Source: Leclercia sp. AS011 (GTDB lineage Bacteria; Pseudomonadota; Gammaproteobacteria; Enterobacterales; Enterobacteriaceae). Taken from it: DNA of 64,000 nucleotides. The stretch covers positions 62,001 to 126,000 of the forward strand of contig NZ_JBBCMA010000006.1 in assembly GCF_037152535.1 (NCBI RefSeq), given 5' to 3'. Below, piece by piece: positions 44,774-52,412 of this stretch. A program made the position numbers and the translations under genes. The first letter of the stretch is position 1; every line of letters begins with the position of its first letter. Below the pieces are notes generated by a model. The model was not told the origin of the DNA, made no database searches, and was given only the letters and a program-made list of their open reading frames with translations.

Positions 44774-45331
44774 TCAGAAGAACCCTGTGCCAATAATGAC
44801 GAGATCGCCCGGGAGAACGGAGTGGGTAACATCTACATTTTCGAGTAACTCACCGGTGGATGACTGGCGAATACTGAGATCCGTACGGTCTGCCCGGTCG
44901 GTATAGCCACCCGCAAGGGCAATGGCTTTTTCCACGGTCAGGCCTGGCTCATAGGAATAGCCATTCGGGTTCTCAACTTCACCAGAGATATAGAACTTAC
45001 GAAATTCAGCGATATTGACCGTCACCATGGGATTAAGCACATAACCTTTACGCAGGCGTTGGGTAATCTCTGCATCGACCTGACTGGCGGTTTTGCCCTT
45101 TAAATCCAGCTTGCCAATATAGGGGTAATTAATAGTCCCACTATTATCAAGTACTACTTTCATGGTCAGGTCAGGTTGCCCGGCAACGTTAATGTTGACG
45201 GTATCACCCGAGCCCAGTAAATAATTTGCTGTATCAACCACGCTATTGTCCATTAACGTCGGCTGCGGTGATTTGCAGCCAGCAAAAACAAAGCTGAGGA
45301 GTAAAAACGCGCACAGTTTAATTATTTTCAT
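44774..45331 (-). CDS. Polysaccharide export lipoprotein (short OPX, Wza-like)
   Basis: A 185-residue lipoprotein with lipobox VFAGC (Cys19), a polysaccharide export PES domain (about 35-115: YLLGSGDTVNINVAGQPDL), and one SLBB domain (about 112-165: KFYISGEVENPNGYSYEPG). It ends at about the point where Wza would continue into further domains and its C-terminal outer-membrane helix. It therefore cannot form the outer-membrane pore alone. The beta-barrel gene directly upstream is the likely partner. Confidence 0.9.
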   Translation of the reverse strand: MKIIKLCAFLLLSFVFAGCKSPQPTLMDNSVVDTANYLLGSGDTVNINVAGQPDLTMKVVLDNSGTINYPYIGKLDLKGKTASQVDAEITQRLRKGYVLNPMVTVNIAEFRKFYISGEVENPNGYSYEPGLTVEKAIALAGGYTDRADRTDLSIRQSSTGELLENVDVTHSVLPGDLVIIGTGFF

Positions 45332-45332
45332 T

Positions 45333-46619
45333 TTAAATCTGAACCTTAGCTGTAAGCATAATCAAAGATTGATCGTAGCCCAACGTTTCAGTCACTACGC
45401 GATCGTCGTTGGGGCCGATAGTGAACGTATCCGTATCTTTATTAGACTTAAGCGTATCAAGATGATATTCCACACCAAAGTTAATCGATGGTGTGAGGTC
45501 ATAACCTACGATAAATGAAAACACGCCATTCTTGTCGTGACGGTCCTTGTCCTGATCTTTGTAGTCTTCGGTAATGTATGCGTAATCAAGCAACGTCGTT
45601 AATCGGTTGTTCATCCACAAATGTTTGTATGAAATTCCGTATTCCGTGACTAAATTATATCCTCCCGCTTCGGAAGGATCCTTAATACTTTGGGATGTTC
45701 TTAACGTAAAAAGCGCCTGTTGAAGGGGCCGCCATTCACCCAGAATATCCCAGTTGATCCCGTTGAAATCCTTCGAGCCGGGGTTATTTTCAAAAGTTTT
45801 ATAGAGCCACGATACGTTCATATCAACGTTCGTTTTACCCGTCAGCTGCGACTGTATTCCGTAACGCAAATAGTATTCATTACTATCTTTCGCTGATGCA
45901 TTGTCGTAATGAAACTGGTTGGTAATAAAACTATAGCGAAAACGCGTCTTAGATGTGTACTGATCGAAAATTTCTGCGATCAGGGTATTTTCGGTCCACT
46001 CCTGCTCGCGGATATATTGTGCGAAGTCCTCATCCTGGCTTTCAACCTGACCGGTATTGCCGAAGGTCCATTTGCGGTGCATCAACGCCAGGTCTGCCCT
46101 GCCACGTCCATCCGGCGCACCATAACTATAGCGTAGCTCGCTGTTGAACAGATTGGTGGTTAAAGGTGACCTGACGCCAAATTCCCGGAACTGTTCCGGC
46201 AGGAACCCTTCCGTCACCCCGCGTCCGCGCTCCTCATGGCCCAGCGTATCTTCGAGATTCAGGGTCAGGCCATGCATCTGACCAAAACGCCAGTCGCTTT
46301 TGAAGCGGAAAAAGTGATCGTCGTAATCATCCGCAGAATCGCTGGAGTAGTGACGATAATCTCCGGAGTACATCAGCAGATACTTATCCTGGCCACGCTC
46401 CCCGTTCAGGCTGATAACAGGCTTGAGCCCCTGGAAGTCGGAGCCTTTGGCGTCGCTGTCGTGCGGCTGGAAGGTCACGTTATCGTTATACCCATAATCC
46501 ACACCCACGTTGCTCTGAAAGTCGATGCCCGCAAAGCCGATGTGTGATTTTGGTGTTAATTCTGCCAGAGCGACCGGAGACGCCATAATCCCAGCGATAA
46601 TAATAATTTTAGTATGCAT
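45333..46619 (-). CDS. Outer-membrane beta-barrel protein of the exopolysaccharide export machinery
   Basis: A 428-residue protein with a signal peptide (core IIIIAGIMASPVALA) and alternating aromatic and polar strands throughout (VDYGYNDNVTFQPHD; YLLMYSGDYRHYSS), typical of a barrel of about 16-18 strands. It resembles the outer-membrane beta-barrel (BBP2-type) proteins found with short OPX proteins, which supply the outer-membrane pore. The ATG at 46619 gives a clean signal peptide; a TTG at 46631 is the alternative. It overlaps the upstream transferase gene. Confidence 0.78.
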   Translation of the reverse strand: MHTKIIIIAGIMASPVALAELTPKSHIGFAGIDFQSNVGVDYGYNDNVTFQPHDSDAKGSDFQGLKPVISLNGERGQDKYLLMYSGDYRHYSSDSADDYDDHFFRFKSDWRFGQMHGLTLNLEDTLGHEERGRGVTEGFLPEQFREFGVRSPLTTNLFNSELRYSYGAPDGRGRADLALMHRKWTFGNTGQVESQDEDFAQYIREQEWTENTLIAEIFDQYTSKTRFRYSFITNQFHYDNASAKDSNEYYLRYGIQSQLTGKTNVDMNVSWLYKTFENNPGSKDFNGINWDILGEWRPLQQALFTLRTSQSIKDPSEAGGYNLVTEYGISYKHLWMNNRLTTLLDYAYITEDYKDQDKDRHDKNGVFSFIVGYDLTPSINFGVEYHLDTLKSNKDTDTFTIGPNDDRVVTETLGYDQSLIMLTAKVQI

Positions 46620-48024
46620 TCTTACCGACAAATCCCTTAAAAATGGTTTTAATGATGATTTTTATATCTAACCAAAAGGACCAGTTCTGAATATATTCAA
46701 TGTCGTACTGGACTCGCTTTTCCATTTTATATAGCGCATCAATTTCCCCACGATAGCCATTAATTTGCGCTAAACCTGTGATCCCAGGCTTTACTTTATG
46801 GCGAATCATGTAGTTTTCGACCTGCTTACGATAAAGCTCGTTATGGGCCACAGCGTGCGGCCGTGGACCAACAATAGACATGTTCCCCTGTATGACATTA
46901 ATGAACTGCGGCAGCTCATCCAGTGATGTTCGACGTAAGAATGCGCCAAAGCGCGTGACGCGAGGATCGCCACGTGTCGCCTGTACTACCGTGTCGGTAT
47001 TTTCCATAACTTTCATCGTCCGGAACTTCCAGACTTTGATCTTCTGCCCGCTCAGGCCATAGCGATCCTGCTTGAAGAAAACAGGCCCACGTGAAGTGAG
47101 TTTGATGCCGATGGCAATCACGATCATTAACAGGGCAATCATTACCATAATCACGCTGCCCAACACCAGATCTTCTGCGCGTTTAATAATCGACCCGCCC
47201 CCGTCCAGGGGCGAGGTAAAGATGCCGATGGTTTGCAGGTTGTGGATGGAGCGGATCTGGGAGGTATTGGTGCTGTAGGCGTAAAAATCTGGCACGATAT
47301 AGGTATCCACCGTGGTATCCGACATCATCGCCAGAAAATGGCGGATGCGCTCCAGCGCCACCATCGGCAGGGCAATATAGATTTCATCGACCCTGCTGGC
47401 TTTGGCCTCCTCCACCAGATTAATCACCGGCCCGTTATAGGGGCTGGTGATTTTGGTGGCCAGTTCCCCGAGCCGCTCCGGGCCGCGCTCATCGTAGAAA
47501 GCGAGGTCCAGCTGCACGTCAGCGTACTCCAGACGCAGCGCCTGCTCGGCGGCCAGGCCGTTTTCCGTAATGCCGATTATCGCCACCCGTATTTTCTTTT
47601 TTGTCGACAGTTTGAAAATAACCAGGCGGGCGACGTAGAGAAAAGGGATCGGCGCGGCATACCAGAGTGGCATGGCAGGAATATCACGCACATCGACAAA
47701 GGTGAGATAACCCAGGGCGTATAATTTCCCGATCAGCAGGCGCACCACGCCGATAAAAAGAATGGCAAAAAAAGCGGTCAGAAAGAGGCGTCGCTGATTA
47801 CGCAACTTGTTGTTTTTAGGCCGATAGAGATAGCATTCGGTGTATTCGCCAAACAGTAAAAAAGCGGTGGAGTACAATAAGCTGATCAAAATTACAGTAT
47901 CAAAGGACTCCATTTTCAATACCCAACCACTCAGTATTAAAATTAAATTAATTGAGAAGAAATCAATTAATTTAATGAATACCGAGTAACTTCCATGGGT
48001 AATCTTTTGCGAATTTCTCAGCAT
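46609..48024 (-). CDS. Undecaprenyl-phosphate sugar phosphotransferase (WcaJ/WbaP-like)
   Basis: A 471-residue polyprenyl-phosphate hexose-1-phosphate transferase. It has four N-terminal membrane helices, a Rossmann-like middle domain (about 145-260), a further membrane helix (about 287-310), and the catalytic C-terminal domain with KVWKFRTMKV, TSLDELPQFINVIQGNMSIV and GPRPH. It transfers a sugar phosphate, most likely glucose or galactose, to undecaprenyl phosphate to start the repeat. First gene of the minus-strand operon. Confidence 0.92.
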   Translation of the reverse strand: MLRNSQKITHGSYSVFIKLIDFFSINLILILSGWVLKMESFDTVILISLLYSTAFLLFGEYTECYLYRPKNNKLRNQRRLFLTAFFAILFIGVVRLLIGKLYALGYLTFVDVRDIPAMPLWYAAPIPFLYVARLVIFKLSTKKKIRVAIIGITENGLAAEQALRLEYADVQLDLAFYDERGPERLGELATKITSPYNGPVINLVEEAKASRVDEIYIALPMVALERIRHFLAMMSDTTVDTYIVPDFYAYSTNTSQIRSIHNLQTIGIFTSPLDGGGSIIKRAEDLVLGSVIMVMIALLMIVIAIGIKLTSRGPVFFKQDRYGLSGQKIKVWKFRTMKVMENTDTVVQATRGDPRVTRFGAFLRRTSLDELPQFINVIQGNMSIVGPRPHAVAHNELYRKQVENYMIRHKVKPGITGLAQINGYRGEIDALYKMEKRVQYDIEYIQNWSFWLDIKIIIKTIFKGFVGKNAY

Positions 48025-48310
48025 GTCCAGACCTGCTTATAATTAAGATTTGGTATTATTTTTTTTGTACTAATTGTATTAGCAAAGATTTTAAAAAATA
48101 AAATGCTGTTCGGTGCAGAGAGCAGTGACAGAAATGTCAACCGCCAGGGTAGCGCATGCGTTTACAACTATGTTGGTGTAAAACTCAGCATACCCACCCC
48201 ACGTAGAGAAGAAAGCGTCGATTTTATAGAGACATCCGCTTATATACAGCGTAAGCACTATTCAATAAAACCGCCAATAAACTTTCGTGAGATGCCATTT
48301 GGGTATGAAA
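48025..48310 (-). promoter_or_regulatory. Upstream region of the exopolysaccharide operon
   Basis: About 285 AT-rich bases before the first operon gene must contain its promoter. A perfect inverted repeat TGACA-gaaa-TGTCA lies at 48126-48139, and a TTGACA -35-like hexamer overlaps it on the minus strand, though no good -10 follows at the right spacing. No correctly oriented JUMPstart/ops element for RfaH is seen. No gene is supported here. Confidence 0.4.
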
Positions 48311-48338
48311 AAAAACCCCGGCGGGTGCCGGGGTTTTT
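48311..48338. terminator. Bidirectional terminator after proP
   Basis: AACCCCGG-cgggtg-CCGGGGTT with an A-tract on one side and a T-tract on the other, directly after the proP stop. Confidence 0.88.
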
Positions 48339-48340
48339 AT

Positions 48341-49843
48341 TTACTCATTAATGCGGGGATGTTGATCGACAAGTCGGGAACGTTTCGCCTGCAGGTCGGC
48401 AATTTCAGCATCAAGATCTTCTATCTTCTGCTCAATGTTGTCGTGATGCTCGCGCAGGATCTCTTTGGCTTCCTGAAGGTCAGAGGCGGCAGGGGTCGCC
48501 CCTTTCAGCGGCAGGTTCGCCGTCTCTTTCATGTAAAGGCCGGTAATCAGGCCAATCACCGCAATCACCATCAGGTAGTAGGCCGGCATCATCAGGTTCT
48601 GAGTGCTCTCCACCAGCGAGGCGGCCAGCGTCGGGGTCAGACCGGCAATCAGTACCGAGATGTTAAAGGCAGCCGCCAGCGCGCTGTAGCGAATATGGGT
48701 CGGGAACATCGCTGGCAGTGTCGAGGCCATGACGCCGATAAAGCAGTTGAGGATCACCGCCAGCATCAGCAGACCGGCAAAAATCAGGCCGATCACATCG
48801 CTGTTAATCATAATGAAGGCCGGGATAGCCAGCACGAACAGCGCAATACTGCCGAAAATAATGAACGGACGACGGCCAAACCGGTCGCTCAGCAGACCCA
48901 TAATCGGCTGCACAAACAGCATCCCCACCATGATGGCGATGATGATCAGCACGCCGTGATCTTCTGAGTAATGCAGGTTATGCGACAGGTAGCTCGGCAT
49001 ATAGGTCAGCAGCATGTAATAGGTCACGTTGGTGGAGATCACCAGACCAATACAGGTCAGCAGGCTACGCCAGTGCTTTGTTGCAATCTCTTTGAACGAG
49101 ACTTTCGGACCGTCCTGCAGCCCTTCACGATCGCCCTGCTCCAGCTTATCGACATGCTGCTGGAACGCCGGGGTCTCTTCTAACGCGTGACGCAGATAGA
49201 GGCCAATAAGCCCCAGCGGCAGCGCCAGGAAGAACGGAATACGCCAGCCCCAGGAGAGGAAGTTCTCTTCGCCCACCACGGTGGAGAGCAGCACAACCAC
49301 GCCCGCGCCCAGCACGAACCCGGCAATAGAGCCGAAGTCGAGCCAGCTGCCCATAAAGCCGCGCTTGCGGTCCGGTGAGTATTCGGCAACAAAAATTGAT
49401 GCGCCGGTATATTCACCGCCGACCGAGAAGCCCTGGGCCATCTTACACAGCAGCAGCAGGATCGGCGCCCAGATGCCTATGCTTGCATAGGACGGGATCA
49501 GCCCGATACAGAAGGTACTGACCGACATGATCACTATCGTGATGGCGAGGATTTTCTGGCGGCCATACTTGTCCCCCAGCATCCCGAAGAACAGACCCCC
49601 GAGCGGGCGGATAAGGAAAGGAACAGAGAATGTCCCGAGGGCAGCAATCATCTGCACACTGGGATCGGCACCGGGGAAGAAGACTTTACCCAGCGCATAG
49701 GCCACAAAGCCATACACACCAAAATCGAACCATTCCATCGCATTACCGAGCGAGGCGGCGGTGATCGCTTTGCGCAGTTTACCGTCGTCAATAATGGTGA
49801 CGTCGCGCAGGGTGATCGGTTTAACTTTTTTCCTTTTCAGCAT
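48341..49843 (-). CDS. proP: Proline/glycine betaine:H+ symporter ProP
   Basis: A 500-residue major facilitator with 12 membrane helices, same length as E. coli ProP. Family motifs include MLGDKYGRQKIL and LLSDRFGRRPFI. The C-terminal tail (about 455-497) forms the alpha-helical coiled coil (EILREHHDNIEQKIEDLDAE) that tunes osmosensing. It imports proline, betaine and ectoine under hyperosmotic stress. The promoter region contains a CRP site like that of E. coli P1. Confidence 0.96.
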   Translation of the reverse strand: MLKRKKVKPITLRDVTIIDDGKLRKAITAASLGNAMEWFDFGVYGFVAYALGKVFFPGADPSVQMIAALGTFSVPFLIRPLGGLFFGMLGDKYGRQKILAITIVIMSVSTFCIGLIPSYASIGIWAPILLLLCKMAQGFSVGGEYTGASIFVAEYSPDRKRGFMGSWLDFGSIAGFVLGAGVVVLLSTVVGEENFLSWGWRIPFFLALPLGLIGLYLRHALEETPAFQQHVDKLEQGDREGLQDGPKVSFKEIATKHWRSLLTCIGLVISTNVTYYMLLTYMPSYLSHNLHYSEDHGVLIIIAIMVGMLFVQPIMGLLSDRFGRRPFIIFGSIALFVLAIPAFIMINSDVIGLIFAGLLMLAVILNCFIGVMASTLPAMFPTHIRYSALAAAFNISVLIAGLTPTLAASLVESTQNLMMPAYYLMVIAVIGLITGLYMKETANLPLKGATPAASDLQEAKEILREHHDNIEQKIEDLDAEIADLQAKRSRLVDQHPRINE

Positions 49844-50040
49844 TGCTATCCTCGTTGACTAAGCCCAGTGCTCACCACAGCGCTTACGGCGCTCTGTGGA
49901 ACCCGGGAAGCGCCTCATGCGCATTCTCCTTTCTCAAGCGTAGCAGGTTTACTTACACTGACCTTTCGGAGCGGTACAACCGAACCTGTGACGCCTGTCT
50001 GGGCTGTTAATGATGCCTTTACCCTACCAGCGTTTATATT

Positions 50041-50056
50041 TGTGATCAACTTCACA
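50041..50056 (-). promoter_or_regulatory. CRP-binding site in the proP P1 promoter
   Basis: TGTGA-TCAACT-TCACA is a perfect match to both CRP half-sites. It lies about 200 bases upstream of the proP start, where E. coli proP P1 carries a CRP site that represses P1. Confidence 0.75.
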
Positions 50057-50266
50057 TATATTTTTAAGGTTTCCCCCAGAAGTGTCAAAAGTGTAAATAA
50101 CCCGTCATGCGTTATTTCTCAAACCTGCATCTAAAAATACGCTTTCCGGCGTTATTATTTGCTGTCAAATCAAAAAATCGCGACATTTATTTACAATGCG
50201 TTCACAGCCCTTCTAATAATCAAAATGCAGATCCCCGGTTTCCGTAAAATATGTGATCGAGATAAC

Positions 50267-50281
50267 TAAAACGCTGTTTTA
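50267..50281. promoter_or_regulatory. KdgR-like operator upstream of kdgT
   Basis: TAAAAC-GCT-GTTTTA is a perfect palindrome of the type bound by KdgR (AAAC-N3-GTTT core), about 210 bases before kdgT. KdgR represses 2-keto-3-deoxygluconate genes in enterobacteria. The distance is long, so the transcript may have a long leader. Confidence 0.45.
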
Positions 50282-50491
50282 TTTTCATTGAATCATCATT
50301 CCAACGATCGCATCATAAGTCCGTCAAAACGAGTCCGGTGGCCTTCAGATGAAGGTTTAAAAAACCAGGCTGGTTATATCTGCTGTATGAATGACGAATA
50401 GCCTGACGCCTCAAAGTCACAATTCGTTGAATTCATTAGATTATTAAATATCACTTGTCCGCTGGCGATGCGTGATGAGATGTGAGGGTTA

Positions 50492-51490
50492 ATGATGAAG
50501 ATTAAAGCCGCGATTGAACGTATCCCCGGGGGGATGATGCTGGTTCCGCTGGTGCTGGGTGCAATTTTAAATACCTTAGCCCCTAATACCGGAGCCTATT
50601 TTGGTGGATTCACCAAAGGCATGATTACCGGGACAGTACCGATTCTGGCGGTATGGTTCTTCTGTATCGGCGCCTCCATTAATTTACGGGCAACGGGCAC
50701 CGTATTACGTAAATCCGGTACGCTGGTGATTACCAAAATTGCCGTGGCCTGGGTAGTGGCGATGATTTGCGCCATGTTTATCCCGGAAAATGGTATTCAG
50801 ACCGGCTTCTTCGCTGGCCTCTCCGTGCTGGCGATTGTCTCTGCGATGGACATGACCAACGGCGGTCTGTACGCCAGCCTGATGAACCAGTACGGCACCA
50901 AAGAAGAGTCCGGCGCCTTCGTGCTGATGTCTCTGGAATCCGGCCCGCTGATGACCATGCTGATCCTCGGCTCCGCCGGTCTGGCCTCCTTTGAACCCCA
51001 CCACTTTGTCGGCGCCGTCCTGCCGTTCCTGATCGGTTTTGCCCTCGGCAACCTCGACCACGATCTGCGTGACTTCTTCAGCAAAGCCACCCCGGTGCTG
51101 ATCCCGTTCTTCGGCTTCGCGCTGGGTAACACCATCAACCTGAACGTGATTCTGGATACCGGCCTGCTGGGTATCGTGCTGGGTGTGGCGGTTATCATCA
51201 TCACCGGTATTCCGCTGATTATTGCCGACCGTGTTATCGGTGGAGGGAATGGTACTGCGGGTGTCGCCGCCTCGTCCGCAGCGGGTGCTGCTGTAGCGAA
51301 CCCGGTCATTATCGCCCAGATTAACCCGGCGTTCGAACCGGTTGCCGCTTCCGCCACCGCGCTGGTTGCTGCAAGCGTCATCGTCACCGCGATTCTGGTT
51401 CCGATTATTACCGCGCTGTATGCCAGACGCTTCGGTCAGGTCCCGGCGAATAATGCGGAACAGACGCCGGTTGAATCACTGCATCACTAA
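50492..51490 (+). CDS. kdgT: 2-keto-3-deoxygluconate permease KdgT
   Basis: A 332-residue permease of the KdgT family, aligning with E. coli KdgT (327 residues): [19 protein letters not shown] at the N-terminus, [19 protein letters not shown], and [20 protein letters not shown]. It imports 2-keto-3-deoxygluconate, an intermediate of pectin and uronate breakdown, with protons. ATG codons at 50492 and 50495 are both possible; GAGG lies upstream. In E. coli K-12 kdgT is elsewhere; here it lies between proP and yjcZ. Confidence 0.93.
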   Translation: MMKIKAAIERIPGGMMLVPLVLGAILNTLAPNTGAYFGGFTKGMITGTVPILAVWFFCIGASINLRATGTVLRKSGTLVITKIAVAWVVAMICAMFIPENGIQTGFFAGLSVLAIVSAMDMTNGGLYASLMNQYGTKEESGAFVLMSLESGPLMTMLILGSAGLASFEPHHFVGAVLPFLIGFALGNLDHDLRDFFSKATPVLIPFFGFALGNTINLNVILDTGLLGIVLGVAVIIITGIPLIIADRVIGGGNGTAGVAASSAAGAAVANPVIIAQINPAFEPVAASATALVAASVIVTAILVPIITALYARRFGQVPANNAEQTPVESLHH

Positions 51491-51502
51491 TGAATATCCA
51501 GA

Positions 51503-51526
51503 CCCTCTCCCCGCCCGGGGAGAGGG
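51503..51526. terminator. Hairpin between kdgT and yjcZ
   Basis: CCCTCTCCCC and GGGGAGAGGG form a perfect ten-base-pair stem with a GCCC-type loop in the gap between converging genes. Confidence 0.75.
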
Positions 51527-51533
51527 TAAAACC

Positions 51534-52412
51534 TTACTCCCCAAACACCTCGTCCACCATCGCTTTTGCCAGCCTGGCCGCCGAACAGAGTCTCGGCATC
51601 CCCAGCGCCACGTTCTGCCAGCTCTGCGTCACTGACCAACACACCGGATGCCGGTCGGCATCACACCAGTCCCCCAGCCAGCCAAGCATATCTTTATGAT
51701 CGATAATCCCCGGCGTACTGGGCGTGGTCAGCCACTGATGGTAAAAATGGCGGGTCGCAGGCGCGGCATTGATCCCCTGCGCCAGGTAGTTCGCCACCAT
51801 GCTGCACAGGTTATCTTTGAGCATGGCGCTGACATCGGCATTCGCCAGCCGACAGGCGTCGCCGAACGCCCCCCAGCGCAGCTCCTCCAGCACCACATAG
51901 CCGCGACCGGCCAGCGACCAGCCGTCATAGTGCCCGGCCCGCCAGCGGGTAAAAATCTGTTCGCTGTGAACGCCTGCCTGCACCGTTAACCCGCGCTGGG
52001 TTAACGCCTTCTCTTTAAACTGGGCGCGTTGATGGAAATGCGCGGAGAGGATTTCATACTGATGCACCAGCCCAATGGGGGGTTGGTTACGCAGATTAGC
52101 CTGCTGGCGCAGCGTGGTCAGGGTCTGGGTCATGCGGGTCAACGCCAGATGGCCGGGATCCACCATGCCCGCCAGCTTCTCCGCCAGCCCGAGCCGCAGC
52201 ACAGCATTTTCGCTGAACATTCCCCCCATCGCCCACTGGCGAAGCTGAGCCTGCGCCATGATCTCCTGGGTTAAACGTTCACGAAAGTGCTGCTGTTGCG
52301 ACCCTACAGAGGTGTGACGCTGCGCGTCAGCCCCCTGCACCAGATCGACCATAAATTTAGGATGAATACATTCCAGCGTCCGCCCGGGACCGTCCAGTAA
52401 GTGTTTTGTCAT
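51534..52412 (-). CDS. yjcZ: Conserved protein YjcZ
   Basis: A 292-residue soluble protein, the same length as E. coli YjcZ, with no signal peptide or membrane helix and a Trp-rich C-terminal half (LGWLGDWCDADRHPVCWSV). Its function is not established. It overlaps crfC by four bases (ATGA), so the two are translationally coupled and probably work together. Confidence 0.85.
   Translation of the reverse strand: MTKHLLDGPGRTLECIHPKFMVDLVQGADAQRHTSVGSQQQHFRERLTQEIMAQAQLRQWAMGGMFSENAVLRLGLAEKLAGMVDPGHLALTRMTQTLTTLRQQANLRNQPPIGLVHQYEILSAHFHQRAQFKEKALTQRGLTVQAGVHSEQIFTRWRAGHYDGWSLAGRGYVVLEELRWGAFGDACRLANADVSAMLKDNLCSMVANYLAQGINAAPATRHFYHQWLTTPSTPGIIDHKDMLGWLGDWCDADRHPVCWSVTQSWQNVALGMPRLCSAARLAKAMVDEVFGE

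Larger units (their letters stand above)
49844..50491. other. Shared intergenic region of proP and kdgT
   Basis: This 648-base gap has no convincing gene; the plus-strand ORF at 49868-50134 lacks a ribosome site and protein character. It holds the CRP site for proP (50041-50056) and a KdgR-like palindrome for kdgT (50267-50281). AT-rich DNA fills the rest. Confidence 0.6.

Noticed and set aside
48138..48160. A GGTAGCG string resembling the RfaH ops element
   Set aside because: It is on the plus strand, opposite to the direction of the exopolysaccharide operon, and lacks the rest of the ops/JUMPstart sequence.
49868..50134. An 88-residue ORF upstream of proP
   Set aside because: It has no ribosome site, unusual composition, and overlaps the CRP site and promoter region of proP.
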